Assembly: GCA_905233685.1 (NCBI GenBank)
Contig: CAJOEZ010000009.1
Coordinates: 124,001 to 188,000, forward strand
Length of the DNA: 64,000 nt
Reading direction: 5' to 3'
Source: an uncultured Bacteroidales bacterium
GTDB lineage: Bacteria; Bacteroidota; Bacteroidia; Bacteroidales; F082
Position 1 is the first letter of the stretch, and every line of letters starts with the position of its first letter. A program made the position numbers and the translations under genes. Of the stretch, positions 8,454-17,960 are shown piece by piece. Under the pieces are notes generated by a model. It was not told where the DNA came from. It saw only the letters and a list, made by a program, of their open reading frames with translations, and ran no database searches.

Positions 8454-11405
8454 ATGAGCAAGCAAATGATATTGTACTTGCGAAGAGCAGCTTTGATGCT
8501 GCTTTTTGCTTTGTTCACGACCTCGATGGCGTGGGCACAAAACGAAGTTCGTAATCATTCGAACACCCATGGCGAAAGCGATGAGGATTTGTTTATTTAT
8601 ACCGAAGAAGATTGGAACGCTTTTGCCACAGCCGTGGCAAATGGCACCACTTTCTATGACCGGCGAGTGCTTTTGTATGCCGACCTCGACATTTCAACCA
8701 TGGTGGGCACTGCCGACCATCCATTTTGTGGCCAGTTTTATGGCGGAGGCCGCGTGCTGACCATTAGATTCGGCTCGGAAGCATTGCCGTTAACGGAGGA
8801 ATACGTGGCCCCGTTCAGGTATGTTTCTTCCACAGAGGGGCATGAAACCTTTATAGAGGGTCTTACCGTTGTCGGTTATATTTACACTTCCAGCAAATAT
8901 GCCGCCGGCTTGGTGGCACAGATAAGCAGTGACTTTGGCCATGAATCGATTTGCACTATTCATGATTGTGTCAGTAGCGTCGTCATACACTCAAGCGTAA
9001 ATGGTGACGGTACGCACGGTGGCTTTGTGGCGCAAAACGCAAGTGAATGGCTCAAATTAAGTGATTGCCGCTTCGACGGCAAGCTGCTTACCACCAATGG
9101 CACTACAAAATGCGGTGGTTTTGTGGGATGGAATCAAACCGGAACAGGCCGTAGTATTTATCTGGACCGTTGTCTTTATGCACCTGCCACCATATTAAGC
9201 GGCGAGACGGAAATCAGCGGTGACACGTATAACTTCATCCGTCAAAACTACAATGAGGATGCGATGCGCAAATGCTATTATTTCCGCAAATTTGGCACAA
9301 ACGACCAGGGAGAACAGGCCGATGACGATGAATCATTGTTATATGCTTTCTCCGAAGAAGAACCATTCAATCCCGGACATTATGTGACGTATTGGGGGAT
9401 TTATGGAGGCAAAGTGGAACCAGGCGGCGCTTGGGCTTTTGGTTTTTCGGGACAGTATGGCACCGAGGATGACCCCTTTTTACTTCAGAATATATTGGAT
9501 TGGGAAGTCTTGTCGAACTGGAGCAAGAAGGGCGCCGTTGGCTATTATTATAAGTTGACTCAGGATATTGACAATATAACAACCATGGTAGGGTCGGAGT
9601 TTTATCCTTTCAACGGCACGTTTGACGGTAACGACCACACCCTAAAAATCAATATTGCCGACACCAAGTGCCGTGGCACGGCTCCTTTCTGCGAGATACA
9701 AGGTGCCACCATCAAGAACCTGACCGTTGAAGGTGCCGTTAGGGGGACAACCCATGCGGCGGGACTTGTGGGAATGTCGCATTGGGCTGCTGAGGGCAAC
9801 ACAATCGACAATTGTCGTGTCAGTGTTCATGTCGTCAACCCGTCAGAAAGCGGCAGCCGCCATATTGGAGGCATTGTAGGTCATGGCATGGCCTCCAAGC
9901 TCACCATCAAAAACAGCGTGTTTGACGGCACTTTGTCGAACACGGGCAGCTACGCCGGCGGCTTGCAAGGCTGGAGCGACAGCAACACGCTGACCATCGA
10001 GAACTGCATCTCGACAGCCACCTATGTGGGAAGCGGCCAAGGCGGTTTCCATCCGGTGGCCATCAAGAACGCCGGCTCGGCTGTAACGCTTGTTGCCGAC
10101 GGTTGTTATTATACCGCAGACCCGACGCTGACCAACACTGATTATATTGCCGAAGCAGGCACGAAAGCCAGTGCCACCGCTCCAACGGACATCATTTACA
10201 AAACCGTAACGGTCAAAGGCGTGACGGTTTATGTGGAGCAGGGCCCGCTTCATATTGCAGGCCATGGCAACAACACCAGTTCGGGTGGCTGGCACTTCAT
10301 TGCCTCTCCGATAAAAGGCAGCGTTAACCCCACAACGATTCCCGGCCTTATTGGTAATCCATCACAATACGACCTCTATCGCTTCAACCAGAGTGCCGAT
10401 TTGGAATGGCAAAACTATGCGCAGCACAGCAACGATTTTGCCATCACCAACGGTCAAGGATATCTGTATGCCAGTTTGTTCGATACGAATATTACGTTTG
10501 CCGGGGATTTTATTACAAAGGAAAATCAGGACGTGGATCTCGTTTACGACGCTAATGCCGACCTCTCCGGCTGGAATCTTGTAGGCAACCCCTTCCCGAC
10601 GAATGCCTACATCAACAGGTCTTATTATAGGATGAATCTTGACGGTTCGGATATTATACCCATTGAAAGATTTTGGCTTTTTGACATTCCGGCTTGCATG
10701 GGGGTGATGGTCCAGGCCGAAAATGCAGAGGACAACAAAGTCACCTTCAGCAAAACGGCACCGAGACCGATTGGTGAAGGTGGCCTGCTGCTGACCTTGA
10801 CGAAAATCGATACCTGCGGCGAGGTAGAGCAAGATAGAGCCATCGTGAGCTTTAACGAAAACATCCAATTGGGAAAGTTCATCTTCAACGAAGAGCACGC
10901 GAAAATCTTCATTCCGCAGAATGGCAAGGATTATGCCATCGCTTGTTCTGAAAAGACAGGTGAGATGCCACTGAGTTTCAAGGCGGTCTACGATGGTGAA
11001 TATACCATTTCCGCCGATCCCGTCATCGCGCAGATGGAATACCTGCACCTGATTGACAACCAGATGGGTACGGATGTCGACCTTTTGACCGCACACGTTT
11101 ACAGGTTCACTGTCAATGCAGGCGAATATGCTTCGAGATTCCGCTTGGTATTCACTGCCAATTCCGTCTTTGAGAACGACGACAACCATAGTGTTCCGTT
11201 TGCCTACGTTAACAACGGGGAAATTCACCTCGTTGTAGAGACGTGCCATGGCGCATCTCTACAGGTGATTGACGTTCTGGGGCGTGTCATCCGTAGTACA
11301 ACCGATGTGCACGCCTTTTCTACCGCCAACATGCCTGCTGGCGTGTATGTGCTGCGGTTGATTGACGGCAATGACGTTAGGACGCAGAAGATCATGGTCA
11401 AATAA
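8454..11405 (+). CDS. T9SS-secreted surface protein with beta-helix-like repeats
   Basis: A 983-residue exported protein. The signal peptide (about 1-28) ends TSMAWAQ. Residues 50-600 contain two rounds of a GLUG-like motif set (GTFDGNDHTLKI, AGLVGMSHW, IGGIVGHGM, AGGLQGW), typical of right-handed beta-helix adhesins. From about 610 comes a module shared with the proteins at 46745 and 48326 (FIASPI, GQGYLYAS, GWNLVGNPFPTNAYI). The end (LQVIDVLGRVI to VYVLRLIDGNDVRTQKIMVK) is a type IX sorting tail. Adhesion or glycan binding at the cell surface is likely but unproven. It starts 28 bases after the MoxR gene and ends at a strong terminator. Confidence 0.85.
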   Translation: MSKQMILYLRRAALMLLFALFTTSMAWAQNEVRNHSNTHGESDEDLFIYTEEDWNAFATAVANGTTFYDRRVLLYADLDISTMVGTADHPFCGQFYGGGRVLTIRFGSEALPLTEEYVAPFRYVSSTEGHETFIEGLTVVGYIYTSSKYAAGLVAQISSDFGHESICTIHDCVSSVVIHSSVNGDGTHGGFVAQNASEWLKLSDCRFDGKLLTTNGTTKCGGFVGWNQTGTGRSIYLDRCLYAPATILSGETEISGDTYNFIRQNYNEDAMRKCYYFRKFGTNDQGEQADDDESLLYAFSEEEPFNPGHYVTYWGIYGGKVEPGGAWAFGFSGQYGTEDDPFLLQNILDWEVLSNWSKKGAVGYYYKLTQDIDNITTMVGSEFYPFNGTFDGNDHTLKINIADTKCRGTAPFCEIQGATIKNLTVEGAVRGTTHAAGLVGMSHWAAEGNTIDNCRVSVHVVNPSESGSRHIGGIVGHGMASKLTIKNSVFDGTLSNTGSYAGGLQGWSDSNTLTIENCISTATYVGSGQGGFHPVAIKNAGSAVTLVADGCYYTADPTLTNTDYIAEAGTKASATAPTDIIYKTVTVKGVTVYVEQGPLHIAGHGNNTSSGGWHFIASPIKGSVNPTTIPGLIGNPSQYDLYRFNQSADLEWQNYAQHSNDFAITNGQGYLYASLFDTNITFAGDFITKENQDVDLVYDANADLSGWNLVGNPFPTNAYINRSYYRMNLDGSDIIPIERFWLFDIPACMGVMVQAENAEDNKVTFSKTAPRPIGEGGLLLTLTKIDTCGEVEQDRAIVSFNENIQLGKFIFNEEHAKIFIPQNGKDYAIACSEKTGEMPLSFKAVYDGEYTISADPVIAQMEYLHLIDNQMGTDVDLLTAHVYRFTVNAGEYASRFRLVFTANSVFENDDNHSVPFAYVNNGEIHLVVETCHGASLQVIDVLGRVIRSTTDVHAFSTANMPAGVYVLRLIDGNDVRTQKIMVK

Positions 11406-11430
11406 GCGGGTGCATTGATCCGCAAAGCAA

Positions 11431-11467
11431 AAAGAGAGGGCGACTAAAGAATAGTCGCCCTCTCTTT
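11431..11467. terminator. bidirectional rho-independent terminator
   Basis: A perfect 16-bp stem (AAAGAGAGGGCGACTA with TAGTCGCCCTCTCTTT) has a 5-base loop and A/T runs at both outer edges. It sits between convergent genes and can serve both. Confidence 0.93.
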
Positions 11468-11485
11468 TTCACATCATTACACAAC

Positions 11486-14400
11486 TCACTTCACTACGCA
11501 CCCACGGGCGGGAATCTGATAGAAGATCTCGTTGTTGTACATGTCCTCGCAACGGACGGCGGGAATCATGTAGTTGCCTTCGTAGGTGGCGTTGGCCTTC
11601 ACGGTGAAGGTCTTGCGCGTATTGGATTCGAGGTCGAAGTAGAAGTAGGCGCGGTCGTCGCGGTAGTCGATGTGCTTGGCTCCGCTGTTGCTGTCGCCGC
11701 CGCCCGACAAGCGGTCGTTCACCAGCTCCCAACCCGAAGGCAGGTAGTACGACAGGGCCAACTCGGTCACGCGGTAGTCGCTCGGGTTCTGCACCGTGAT
11801 TTGGACTTTCACGTCGGTTCCAACGGTCACATTGTTCACATTCAGCGGACTGCCGTTCTTGTCATAGTAGTTCACCGCCATGCGGATGAAGTTGCCGTCC
11901 TCGTCCATGGCGTATTCGGCCACGGCGGTCTTGGTGAAGATGTTGGCGACCAACTTCTGGCTACCGTTGTTCTTGATTTCCACGGAGTTATTGCCCAATT
12001 TCGGCACGAAGCTGAGGACCGCCGAACTCATGTTGGTGTTTAAGGTGTGGTCCTCGCCATTAACCTTGATGGCGGCAGAGAGGTTCTCGCCCGAAACGCC
12101 CTGTTGCTCAGCGTATTTACCCAAAGTGAACAAGGCGAAGGCCGTCGATTGGGTGTCCAACCAGCGACCGCTGTTCAGGATGCCACACAGCGTGTTGATG
12201 TTGCTCTTCACCGTTTCGGCATTGATGCCGCAAAGCATCTGGGCGTAGGTCAGGAAGGCGAGGTCGCGGGTGGTGGAGCCGAACGAGGTGTAGTAGTCCG
12301 ACATCCTTTCACCGTCGCTCACCATCGGCATGAGGTTCTGCGCGACGGTCGTCTTGCCCGTTTGCGCGAAGGCGGCAGCAGCAAGGGCTTTGGTCAGCGA
12401 GTAGTTCATTTCAAGTTCCTTGAAGCGGTTCATGGCGCCCATCTCAGCGGCGTCGGCCAGAGCCAACACAAACAGACGATAGGCTTGGATGGTCTCGCCT
12501 TGCTTGAAGTCGGGGTTGTTCTTCCACTGCTTGGCCTTGTTGGCTTGGTAGCTCTTCAGGCCGTCGATGAAGTATTGCGGCACGTCGAAGCCTTGTTTCT
12601 GGGCCTCAACGAGGAAATGGAGCGCGTAAATCTCGGTCCACGGATCGCTGTAGGTGCCGCCCTTCCAGTTGGTCATGGAGTTGTCGGCTTTCTGGTACGA
12701 CTTCAGGTCGGCGATGGCCGATTCGACGTTGTACTTCATGGTGGACTTGTCGTTATCGTCCTGCTGGATGAGGTAGTTCAGATAGAGCTGCGGGAAGGCT
12801 TTCGAGGTGAGTTGTTCGAGGCAGCCGTGCGGATAGTCGGTGAGGTAATCAAGGCGGCTGAACAAATCGACAGGCAGCAGCGACGACACCATCACCTTGC
12901 CGGATTGCGTTCCCGTCATGCCCGCGAGGTTGAACGGAATCGTCAGGCTTTGTCCGCCTTCGACTTCCTTCGTGATGGTGTTGCGACGCTCGGCGTAAGG
13001 CATACGGATGGGCATCGTTGTCGAGGACTCAGCAGTGTAGTTGCCATCGCTCACTTGCACCTTCAGCGTGGCGTTGCCAGTGGTTTCCGGCACCTTGGTA
13101 TTCACCACAATCATGCCCTCGCCGTTTTGGTCGATGCAGACCGAAGTGGGCAGCGTGCCAATAGCGTTAAGATTCTGATTATCAAACTTCACCGACAGGC
13201 TCTTGCCCTTCATCGTGGGCGACAATACCTGCACTTTCATCGTCAGCTCATCGCCGGGAGCCACCACACGCGGCGCGGAGGCGTAGAGCGTAATCGGATC
13301 GACAACGGTCATCTTCTTCTCGGCGCTGCCGAAGGCTTTCTTGTCGCCCTTGGCCACCACCATAAAGCGCAGTGCACCAGAACATTGCGGGACTTCAAGT
13401 TCGTGCGTATTGCTACCGCCAGCCTTCAACTCGAAGGGTCCCAAAGTGACGGCGTAGGCCTTGAAGCGGTTGTCAAGAGTGATTTCTTGGTTGAGGATGC
13501 CGTCACCACCGATGGCATAGACTGAGCCCAGCTCGCCGCTGAACGCGTCGATGACGTTGTTGTAGTTGTCCCAAGTGCGCACCAACAACGACTGCTTGCT
13601 GTTGAAGTAGCCGTAAGGATTCGGTGTGGCGAAGTTGGTCAGACCGAGAATGCCTTCATCGACGATGGCCAAAGTGTAAGTCATGGTTTGCTTGTTGGCT
13701 TCGCTCACCTTCACCTCAACCTTTTTCTTCGTGTTGGCCGTCTCAGGAGCGGTGATGACAGGTTGCAGACGCATCTTCTGGTCTTCGACCTTCACAGGAA
13801 TAACGCCATAGAGGCGGATGGGCAGGTCGTTGGCGGCGTTATGCGGCTGAATCAGAGCGACATAGACATAAATATTCGGAATCATTTCCTCCGTGGCGGT
13901 GATTTCCACCTTGCCCTCCTTGCCGAGGTTCTCGACCAGCATGGTCTGCATGACTTTGTCGTTGGCCTCAACGGTAACAAGCGCCTTGGCCTGTTCGTTG
14001 GCGGGGAAGGTGACGACGATCTTTTCGCCCACTTGGTAGCTGTCAGCGGAGGCTTTCAGCGATAGTTGTGCGGGAGCACCCGTAGCCGAGCTGCTGTGGC
14101 CATAGCCCCAGTCAAAGTAAATGACTTTGGCGAAGGTATGGCCGCCTTGCTTGTCATTGACGACGAGCAAATAGCTGCCCCACTTGTCGTCAGGGATGTT
14201 GAAGGTCACGGAGGTCTTGCCGTTGCAGGTCAAAGCGCCGTTCTGCACGGGACGCTTGTAAGCACCTGAGGCATAACGCTGTAAGGTATAAAGTTCCTCG
14301 CTCGACCACCACCAATAGGAATCCATCTTATAGAGGGCGTAGTCGAGGGCGACGGAGGCGTTGCTCTGTTGGCCGTTCTCGTTCACCACGGTGATGTTGA

Positions 14401-17008
14401 ACTTCCAGTCCTTGTTGGTATCGTAGTAACTGCCGTATTTCGAGGTGGTTTCGGGCAACTCCACGCCGACGTAACGGCTGTAAGGCGACAGCTTGGCCTG
14501 ATAGGAAGCGATGCTGAAGTCGCCACCCTGCTCAAAGACCTTGACCGTAAACACGGCGTTTATCATCTGTTGCGACGAGAGGTCTTGCAGCGGGCCAAAG
14601 CCGATATTGGCCGCACCCTCGCTGTTGAGCGGACCGCTGAACACCGACAGTTCTTCGGGGTCGAAATACTCGGTTTCGTTGTCGAAGCAGTAGCTCTTGA
14701 ACTTCGCGAACTCGGTGTTGCCGCCGCGCACTTTCACATCCACTTCAGCCTTCAAACCGGTGGTTTTCAAGCCGTTGAGCCATTTCGATGACAAAGTCAC
14801 GCGTTCAGGATTGGTCAGGCTAATGACCTCGGGCAGGTCGAAGTTGATTTCCAAGCGGTTGGGTTTCACGGTCTCCACACGGAGGTTCTTCGTGATGGTC
14901 GTGGTGCCCACTTTGAAACGGGCAATCCACAGACCGGTTTCGTCGCTGACATTGGTCGGCACGGTGTAGCAATACAGGCCGTTCACAGGCTTGGTGTTCA
15001 CCTGTTTGGCATACAAACGACCAGCGGCATCCGTCACTTCAAGAACGACGGGATAGCCTGCAGGCAGTTGCGAATCCACGTCACTGAGCATAAGGTTGAG
15101 TTGCAGCTCGTCGCCCGGACGCCACACGCCACGGTTGGAGTAGGCAAAGCCGATAACGCCCTTCTCGACAGGCTCACCATCCACGTTGAAGCGACTATAC
15201 GACAGCGCGTTGCCGTCGCTCAACTTAATCACCGACTTGCTGCCTTTGCGGTCCGTGGCCACGATAAAGGCCGGACGGTTGGCGCATTTCAGCTGCACAT
15301 GGCCCTTGCTGTCGGCAGAGGCTTTGGCGAGCTGTTGTCTCTGGAAGTTGAAAGCCGTCACCTCGGCGCCCGAGGCGGGCGTGGCATCGGAGATCTGGAA
15401 AACGTAAGCGTCCACCACGTCGTTACGACCCATCTTAGCGGTCACGGCGAGATCGCTGACGACTATGTTCTTCAGTTGCTCCACATAGTTATAAAAATAG
15501 TAGCCGTTGGGGTCGCCCCATTCGCCATCATAGCGGTATTCCTTGTAGTCGTAGCCCTCGCCGTCCCAATAGTCGGCCTCGCGCTGGGCGTTCTCCATCA
15601 CGTCACCCTTCATCTCCTCAGAGGCAAAGGTGTAGTCGGCAGGACCGAAGTTGAGGCTCAGCTGGTACATCGCGCCGGGTTCTACCTTCACATAGTCGGA
15701 AAGCACAATGGGGAAGGTTTTCCATTGCGTCGGATAGGGGTTGTCAAGCTGCAACTTGACTTTCTTCTCCAAGCGACCCACCTTGCGCACACCGTAAGTT
15801 TCGGTCAGTTCGTTGTCCTGCAAGAAGGAAAGGATGTTGTCGTCGTAGATACGTATAATTCTCAGTGTCACAGCGTTAAGGCACATGGCATCGAAATACA
15901 CGGTAGTTTCCTTGATGTCGGGGATGATGACGCCTTCGTCGGTCCAGCGCACCTTAGGTTCATAGTCGGTGAGGTTGAAGTTGTAGCTGTAATCGCCTTG
16001 CATGACCTCGTTGGACGCGCTACGGATGCCGCCGCCAACTTCCATGTTGATGTCTTCCATCTGGTAGCGGTAGAGGCTCGACTTGTCGAAGTAGAAGTCG
16101 ATTCTGTTATCCACGATGTCGGACTTATAGGCCAACTTGCTCTGGTCGAAGGTGATGATGCCGTTGATGTTTTGGCCTTGCTTCAGCGGTTGCGAGAAGA
16201 ACAAAGTGGCTTGACCCGAGGAATTCTCCACCTCAAAGCCGATGGGCTCAAACTTGCCTTTGGCGTGGACGGTCAGGTCGCGGTGGATTTGAGTTGGCGA
16301 TTTCAGGGCGTTGCCGCTCATGTCGACGGCAAACTGGTAATCCTGGTCCTTGCGCTTAAGGTTCTTCACCTCAAAGCTGAAAGCATTGTTGCCCAAATTG
16401 TTGGCCTGCATGTCGTACTTCTTGACGAACGCATCGTCAAAAATCTTGATGGCGTCCTCGACATCGATGGGCGTTGAGAACACCACGCAAAGCTGATAGC
16501 TCATCTCGTCTTTCGAGGTGCAAATCGGAATGACTTCGGCCAGACTGAAGTTCTGACGGCGCACGCCGAAGCCAAATTGTAGCGGCTCATCATTCGGCAG
16601 GTCAATGAACTCTGAAATCTTGAAGTCACAGACATACTGCTTGGTGTCGTCGATTTTGTCGTACTGGAAGGCAACGGTGTTTTCGTCCAACCAAACGGCC
16701 TTACCTTTCAATTCCGGCTTGAAGCTGAAGGCTTTGGCGGGAATGGCCTCGCCGTTAGTCACTTTCAGCATGGCAGGGTCCTTAAAGCGCACCACAATGG
16801 GTTCGCCTTCACTGATGACACCCGAAGTGTAGCTGTCGAGCAAAGGCAACAAGGCCTCGCTGACGGGTTTGATTTGTTCCACAATCACCTTTGGTGTGGT
16901 GGTCGTAGTGGTTCCCTTCTTGCCGCAAGAGGGCATGAAGGCAAGCAGCAACAGCATGGCAATCAAGCTGATGCCGCCGATTTTTCTCCAATTTGATTTG
17001 TAATTCAT
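11486..17008 (-). CDS. bacterial alpha-2-macroglobulin lipoprotein
   Basis: A 1840-residue protease-trapping protein of the alpha-2-macroglobulin family, usual length for the long bacterial type. The lipobox is AFMPSC, so it is lipid-anchored. The N-terminal half is a run of macroglobulin beta-sandwich domains. The middle has the A2M domain text (GLTNFATPNPYGYFNSKQS, ELEVPQCSGALRFMVVAKG), and the thioester motif HGCLEQ gives the reactive Cys1396-Gln1399 pair. The C-terminus carries SYYLPSGWELVNDR, as in other bacterial members. Target proteases would be covalently trapped in the periplasm or at the surface. In many bacteria it neighbours pbpC; no such gene is seen here. Confidence 0.94.
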   Translation of the reverse strand: MNYKSNWRKIGGISLIAMLLLLAFMPSCGKKGTTTTTTPKVIVEQIKPVSEALLPLLDSYTSGVISEGEPIVVRFKDPAMLKVTNGEAIPAKAFSFKPELKGKAVWLDENTVAFQYDKIDDTKQYVCDFKISEFIDLPNDEPLQFGFGVRRQNFSLAEVIPICTSKDEMSYQLCVVFSTPIDVEDAIKIFDDAFVKKYDMQANNLGNNAFSFEVKNLKRKDQDYQFAVDMSGNALKSPTQIHRDLTVHAKGKFEPIGFEVENSSGQATLFFSQPLKQGQNINGIITFDQSKLAYKSDIVDNRIDFYFDKSSLYRYQMEDINMEVGGGIRSASNEVMQGDYSYNFNLTDYEPKVRWTDEGVIIPDIKETTVYFDAMCLNAVTLRIIRIYDDNILSFLQDNELTETYGVRKVGRLEKKVKLQLDNPYPTQWKTFPIVLSDYVKVEPGAMYQLSLNFGPADYTFASEEMKGDVMENAQREADYWDGEGYDYKEYRYDGEWGDPNGYYFYNYVEQLKNIVVSDLAVTAKMGRNDVVDAYVFQISDATPASGAEVTAFNFQRQQLAKASADSKGHVQLKCANRPAFIVATDRKGSKSVIKLSDGNALSYSRFNVDGEPVEKGVIGFAYSNRGVWRPGDELQLNLMLSDVDSQLPAGYPVVLEVTDAAGRLYAKQVNTKPVNGLYCYTVPTNVSDETGLWIARFKVGTTTITKNLRVETVKPNRLEINFDLPEVISLTNPERVTLSSKWLNGLKTTGLKAEVDVKVRGGNTEFAKFKSYCFDNETEYFDPEELSVFSGPLNSEGAANIGFGPLQDLSSQQMINAVFTVKVFEQGGDFSIASYQAKLSPYSRYVGVELPETTSKYGSYYDTNKDWKFNITVVNENGQQSNASVALDYALYKMDSYWWWSSEELYTLQRYASGAYKRPVQNGALTCNGKTSVTFNIPDDKWGSYLLVVNDKQGGHTFAKVIYFDWGYGHSSSATGAPAQLSLKASADSYQVGEKIVVTFPANEQAKALVTVEANDKVMQTMLVENLGKEGKVEITATEEMIPNIYVYVALIQPHNAANDLPIRLYGVIPVKVEDQKMRLQPVITAPETANTKKKVEVKVSEANKQTMTYTLAIVDEGILGLTNFATPNPYGYFNSKQSLLVRTWDNYNNVIDAFSGELGSVYAIGGDGILNQEITLDNRFKAYAVTLGPFELKAGGSNTHELEVPQCSGALRFMVVAKGDKKAFGSAEKKMTVVDPITLYASAPRVVAPGDELTMKVQVLSPTMKGKSLSVKFDNQNLNAIGTLPTSVCIDQNGEGMIVVNTKVPETTGNATLKVQVSDGNYTAESSTTMPIRMPYAERRNTITKEVEGGQSLTIPFNLAGMTGTQSGKVMVSSLLPVDLFSRLDYLTDYPHGCLEQLTSKAFPQLYLNYLIQQDDNDKSTMKYNVESAIADLKSYQKADNSMTNWKGGTYSDPWTEIYALHFLVEAQKQGFDVPQYFIDGLKSYQANKAKQWKNNPDFKQGETIQAYRLFVLALADAAEMGAMNRFKELEMNYSLTKALAAAAFAQTGKTTVAQNLMPMVSDGERMSDYYTSFGSTTRDLAFLTYAQMLCGINAETVKSNINTLCGILNSGRWLDTQSTAFALFTLGKYAEQQGVSGENLSAAIKVNGEDHTLNTNMSSAVLSFVPKLGNNSVEIKNNGSQKLVANIFTKTAVAEYAMDEDGNFIRMAVNYYDKNGSPLNVNNVTVGTDVKVQITVQNPSDYRVTELALSYYLPSGWELVNDRLSGGGDSNSGAKHIDYRDDRAYFYFDLESNTRKTFTVKANATYEGNYMIPAVRCEDMYNNEIFYQIPARGCVVK

Positions 17009-17039
17009 ATCGTAAAAGTTTTGATTGTGTTCAAGCCTA

Positions 17040-17047
17040 CAAATATA
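17040..17047 (-). promoter_or_regulatory. TAnnTTTG -7 box for the alpha-2-macroglobulin gene
   Basis: TATATTTG on the minus strand lies 31 bases before the start codon, with a leader of roughly 28 bases. Confidence 0.65.
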
Positions 17048-17145
17048 GGAAACTGTATGACACGGGGCATCAAAAAAAACAAAAAAATCGGTGGAGTGTT
17101 TTTGCTCCGCCGGACTATGTTTCTTTAGGACTTATCGTTTATTGG

Positions 17146-17206
17146 CTATTCCTTCACCACCTTGTCCGAAAACACCTTCCCGCCTTCCAGCGTGACACGC
17201 ATCGTG
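17146..17206 (-). pseudogene. sorting-tail remnant, copy A
   Basis: On the minus strand this reads YTMRVTLEGGKVFSDKVVKE followed by a stop, nearly identical to the last 20 residues of the secreted protein ending at 17961 and of copy B at 17281. Nothing upstream in frame belongs to it: the match stops at CGTGTAGG, exactly where a 63-bp palindrome begins. It is the last piece of a T9SS cargo gene removed by rearrangement. Confidence 0.8.
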
Positions 17207-17268
17207 TAGGGCTGTCGTACCACGGCAGCCGCGTTACGTTTCCGGCTGCCACGGTGTGACAGCCCTAC
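17206..17268. repeat. 63-bp imperfect palindrome
   Basis: GTAGGGCTGTC-gta-CC-a-CGGCAGCC (17206-17230) is mirrored by GGCTGCC-ac-GG-tgt-GACAGCCCTAC (17244-17268) around a 13-base centre. It begins exactly where sorting-tail copy A is truncated and ends shortly before copy B. It looks like a REP-type or small transposable palindrome, different in sequence from the GTAGGGGC family though sharing the GTAGGG edge. Confidence 0.75.
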
Positions 17269-17280
17269 AAGACCCTACGT

Positions 17281-17513
17281 TCAGTTTTTCACCACCTTGT
17301 CCGAAAACACTTTCCCGTTTTCCAACGTGACATGCATCGTGTAGGTGCCCGAAGACAAGCCTTGCAGATTAAGGTTCTCGAGGTCGTTCCTTTGGCTTCT
17401 CACCATGCGCCCTTGCAGGTCGTAAAGCCCTACTTGCGTGGGCGTTACATCGGGGAATATGTGTATAAACACACTAATGATAATGTCAATAGTATTATAA
17501 ACTGCTTTTTCAT
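17281..17513 (-). pseudogene. signal peptide joined out of frame to sorting-tail copy B
   Basis: A start codon at 17513 opens a clear signal peptide (MKKQFIILLTLSLVCLYTYS) that ends at a TAA at 17445-17447. From about 17455 downward, another frame carries a complete T9SS tail: FPDVTPTQVGLYDLQGR through VFSDKVVKN, stopping at 17281. It is a close match of the tail at 17961-18150. The body of the gene has been deleted, leaving the two ends joined in different frames. The signal peptide begins only two bases after the stop of the lipoprotein gene at 17516, so it was the second gene of a small operon. Confidence 0.75.
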
Positions 17514-17515
17514 GG

Positions 17516-17875
17516 TCAATCAATTTTTTCGATACATCTAATTCTATGATAAATTGGGTAATATTGAAAATTTCCAATAGGTTCCCCAACTAAAGTTACT
17601 TGAAGGGCTTGATCGGTACGAAACTCTTTAGGAATAAATCCATCGAAATAAACAACCCCCAATACTCCTTCATTATAATCAAATTCCAATTCTGCATGCA
17701 CATTATTCCCTATTTTAGTAAGAGCCTCTCTATGGTATTGGAATCTACCTGTATAAGTGTCTCCTTCCACAAATTCGCAACCGCTTTGTTTCGTGCAACT
17801 TGTAGAGCCTAATCCTCCAATTGCCAGCAGCATGAGGATTAGGACTTTTTTGAAATGAAGTTTCTTTGTGTTCAT
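17516..17875 (-). CDS. small lipoprotein, unknown function
   Basis: A 119-residue protein with hydrophobic N-terminus and lipobox LGSTSC, so a membrane-anchored lipoprotein of about 95 mature residues. The mature part is rich in beta-type sequence (TYTGRFQYHREAL, VHAELEFDYNEGVLGVVYFDGFIP). I do not recognise the family. It is AT-richer than its neighbours, as is the following signal-peptide fragment. That fits recent arrival or relaxed selection in a zone of decayed secreted-protein genes. It may itself be intact. Confidence 0.65.
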   Translation of the reverse strand: MNTKKLHFKKVLILMLLAIGGLGSTSCTKQSGCEFVEGDTYTGRFQYHREALTKIGNNVHAELEFDYNEGVLGVVYFDGFIPKEFRTDQALQVTLVGEPIGNFQYYPIYHRIRCIEKID

Positions 17876-17960
17876 TTTTCCTATTTTTTTGTTGGTTATT
17901 GTAATAGATTGATAAAGTGCATTCTAAACATTTTAAGAATTACTACTTGATTTGAGGAAT

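Noticed and set aside
12047..16477. Long plus-strand frames (492 and 469 codons) opposite the alpha-2-macroglobulin gene
   Set aside because: They mirror codon bias of the real minus-strand gene and show no recognisable domain.
17281..17589. 102-residue minus-strand frame taken as one gene
   Set aside because: Its first half is the lipoprotein gene and a signal peptide read in the wrong frame; only the tail part is real, so it is listed as a chimeric pseudogene.
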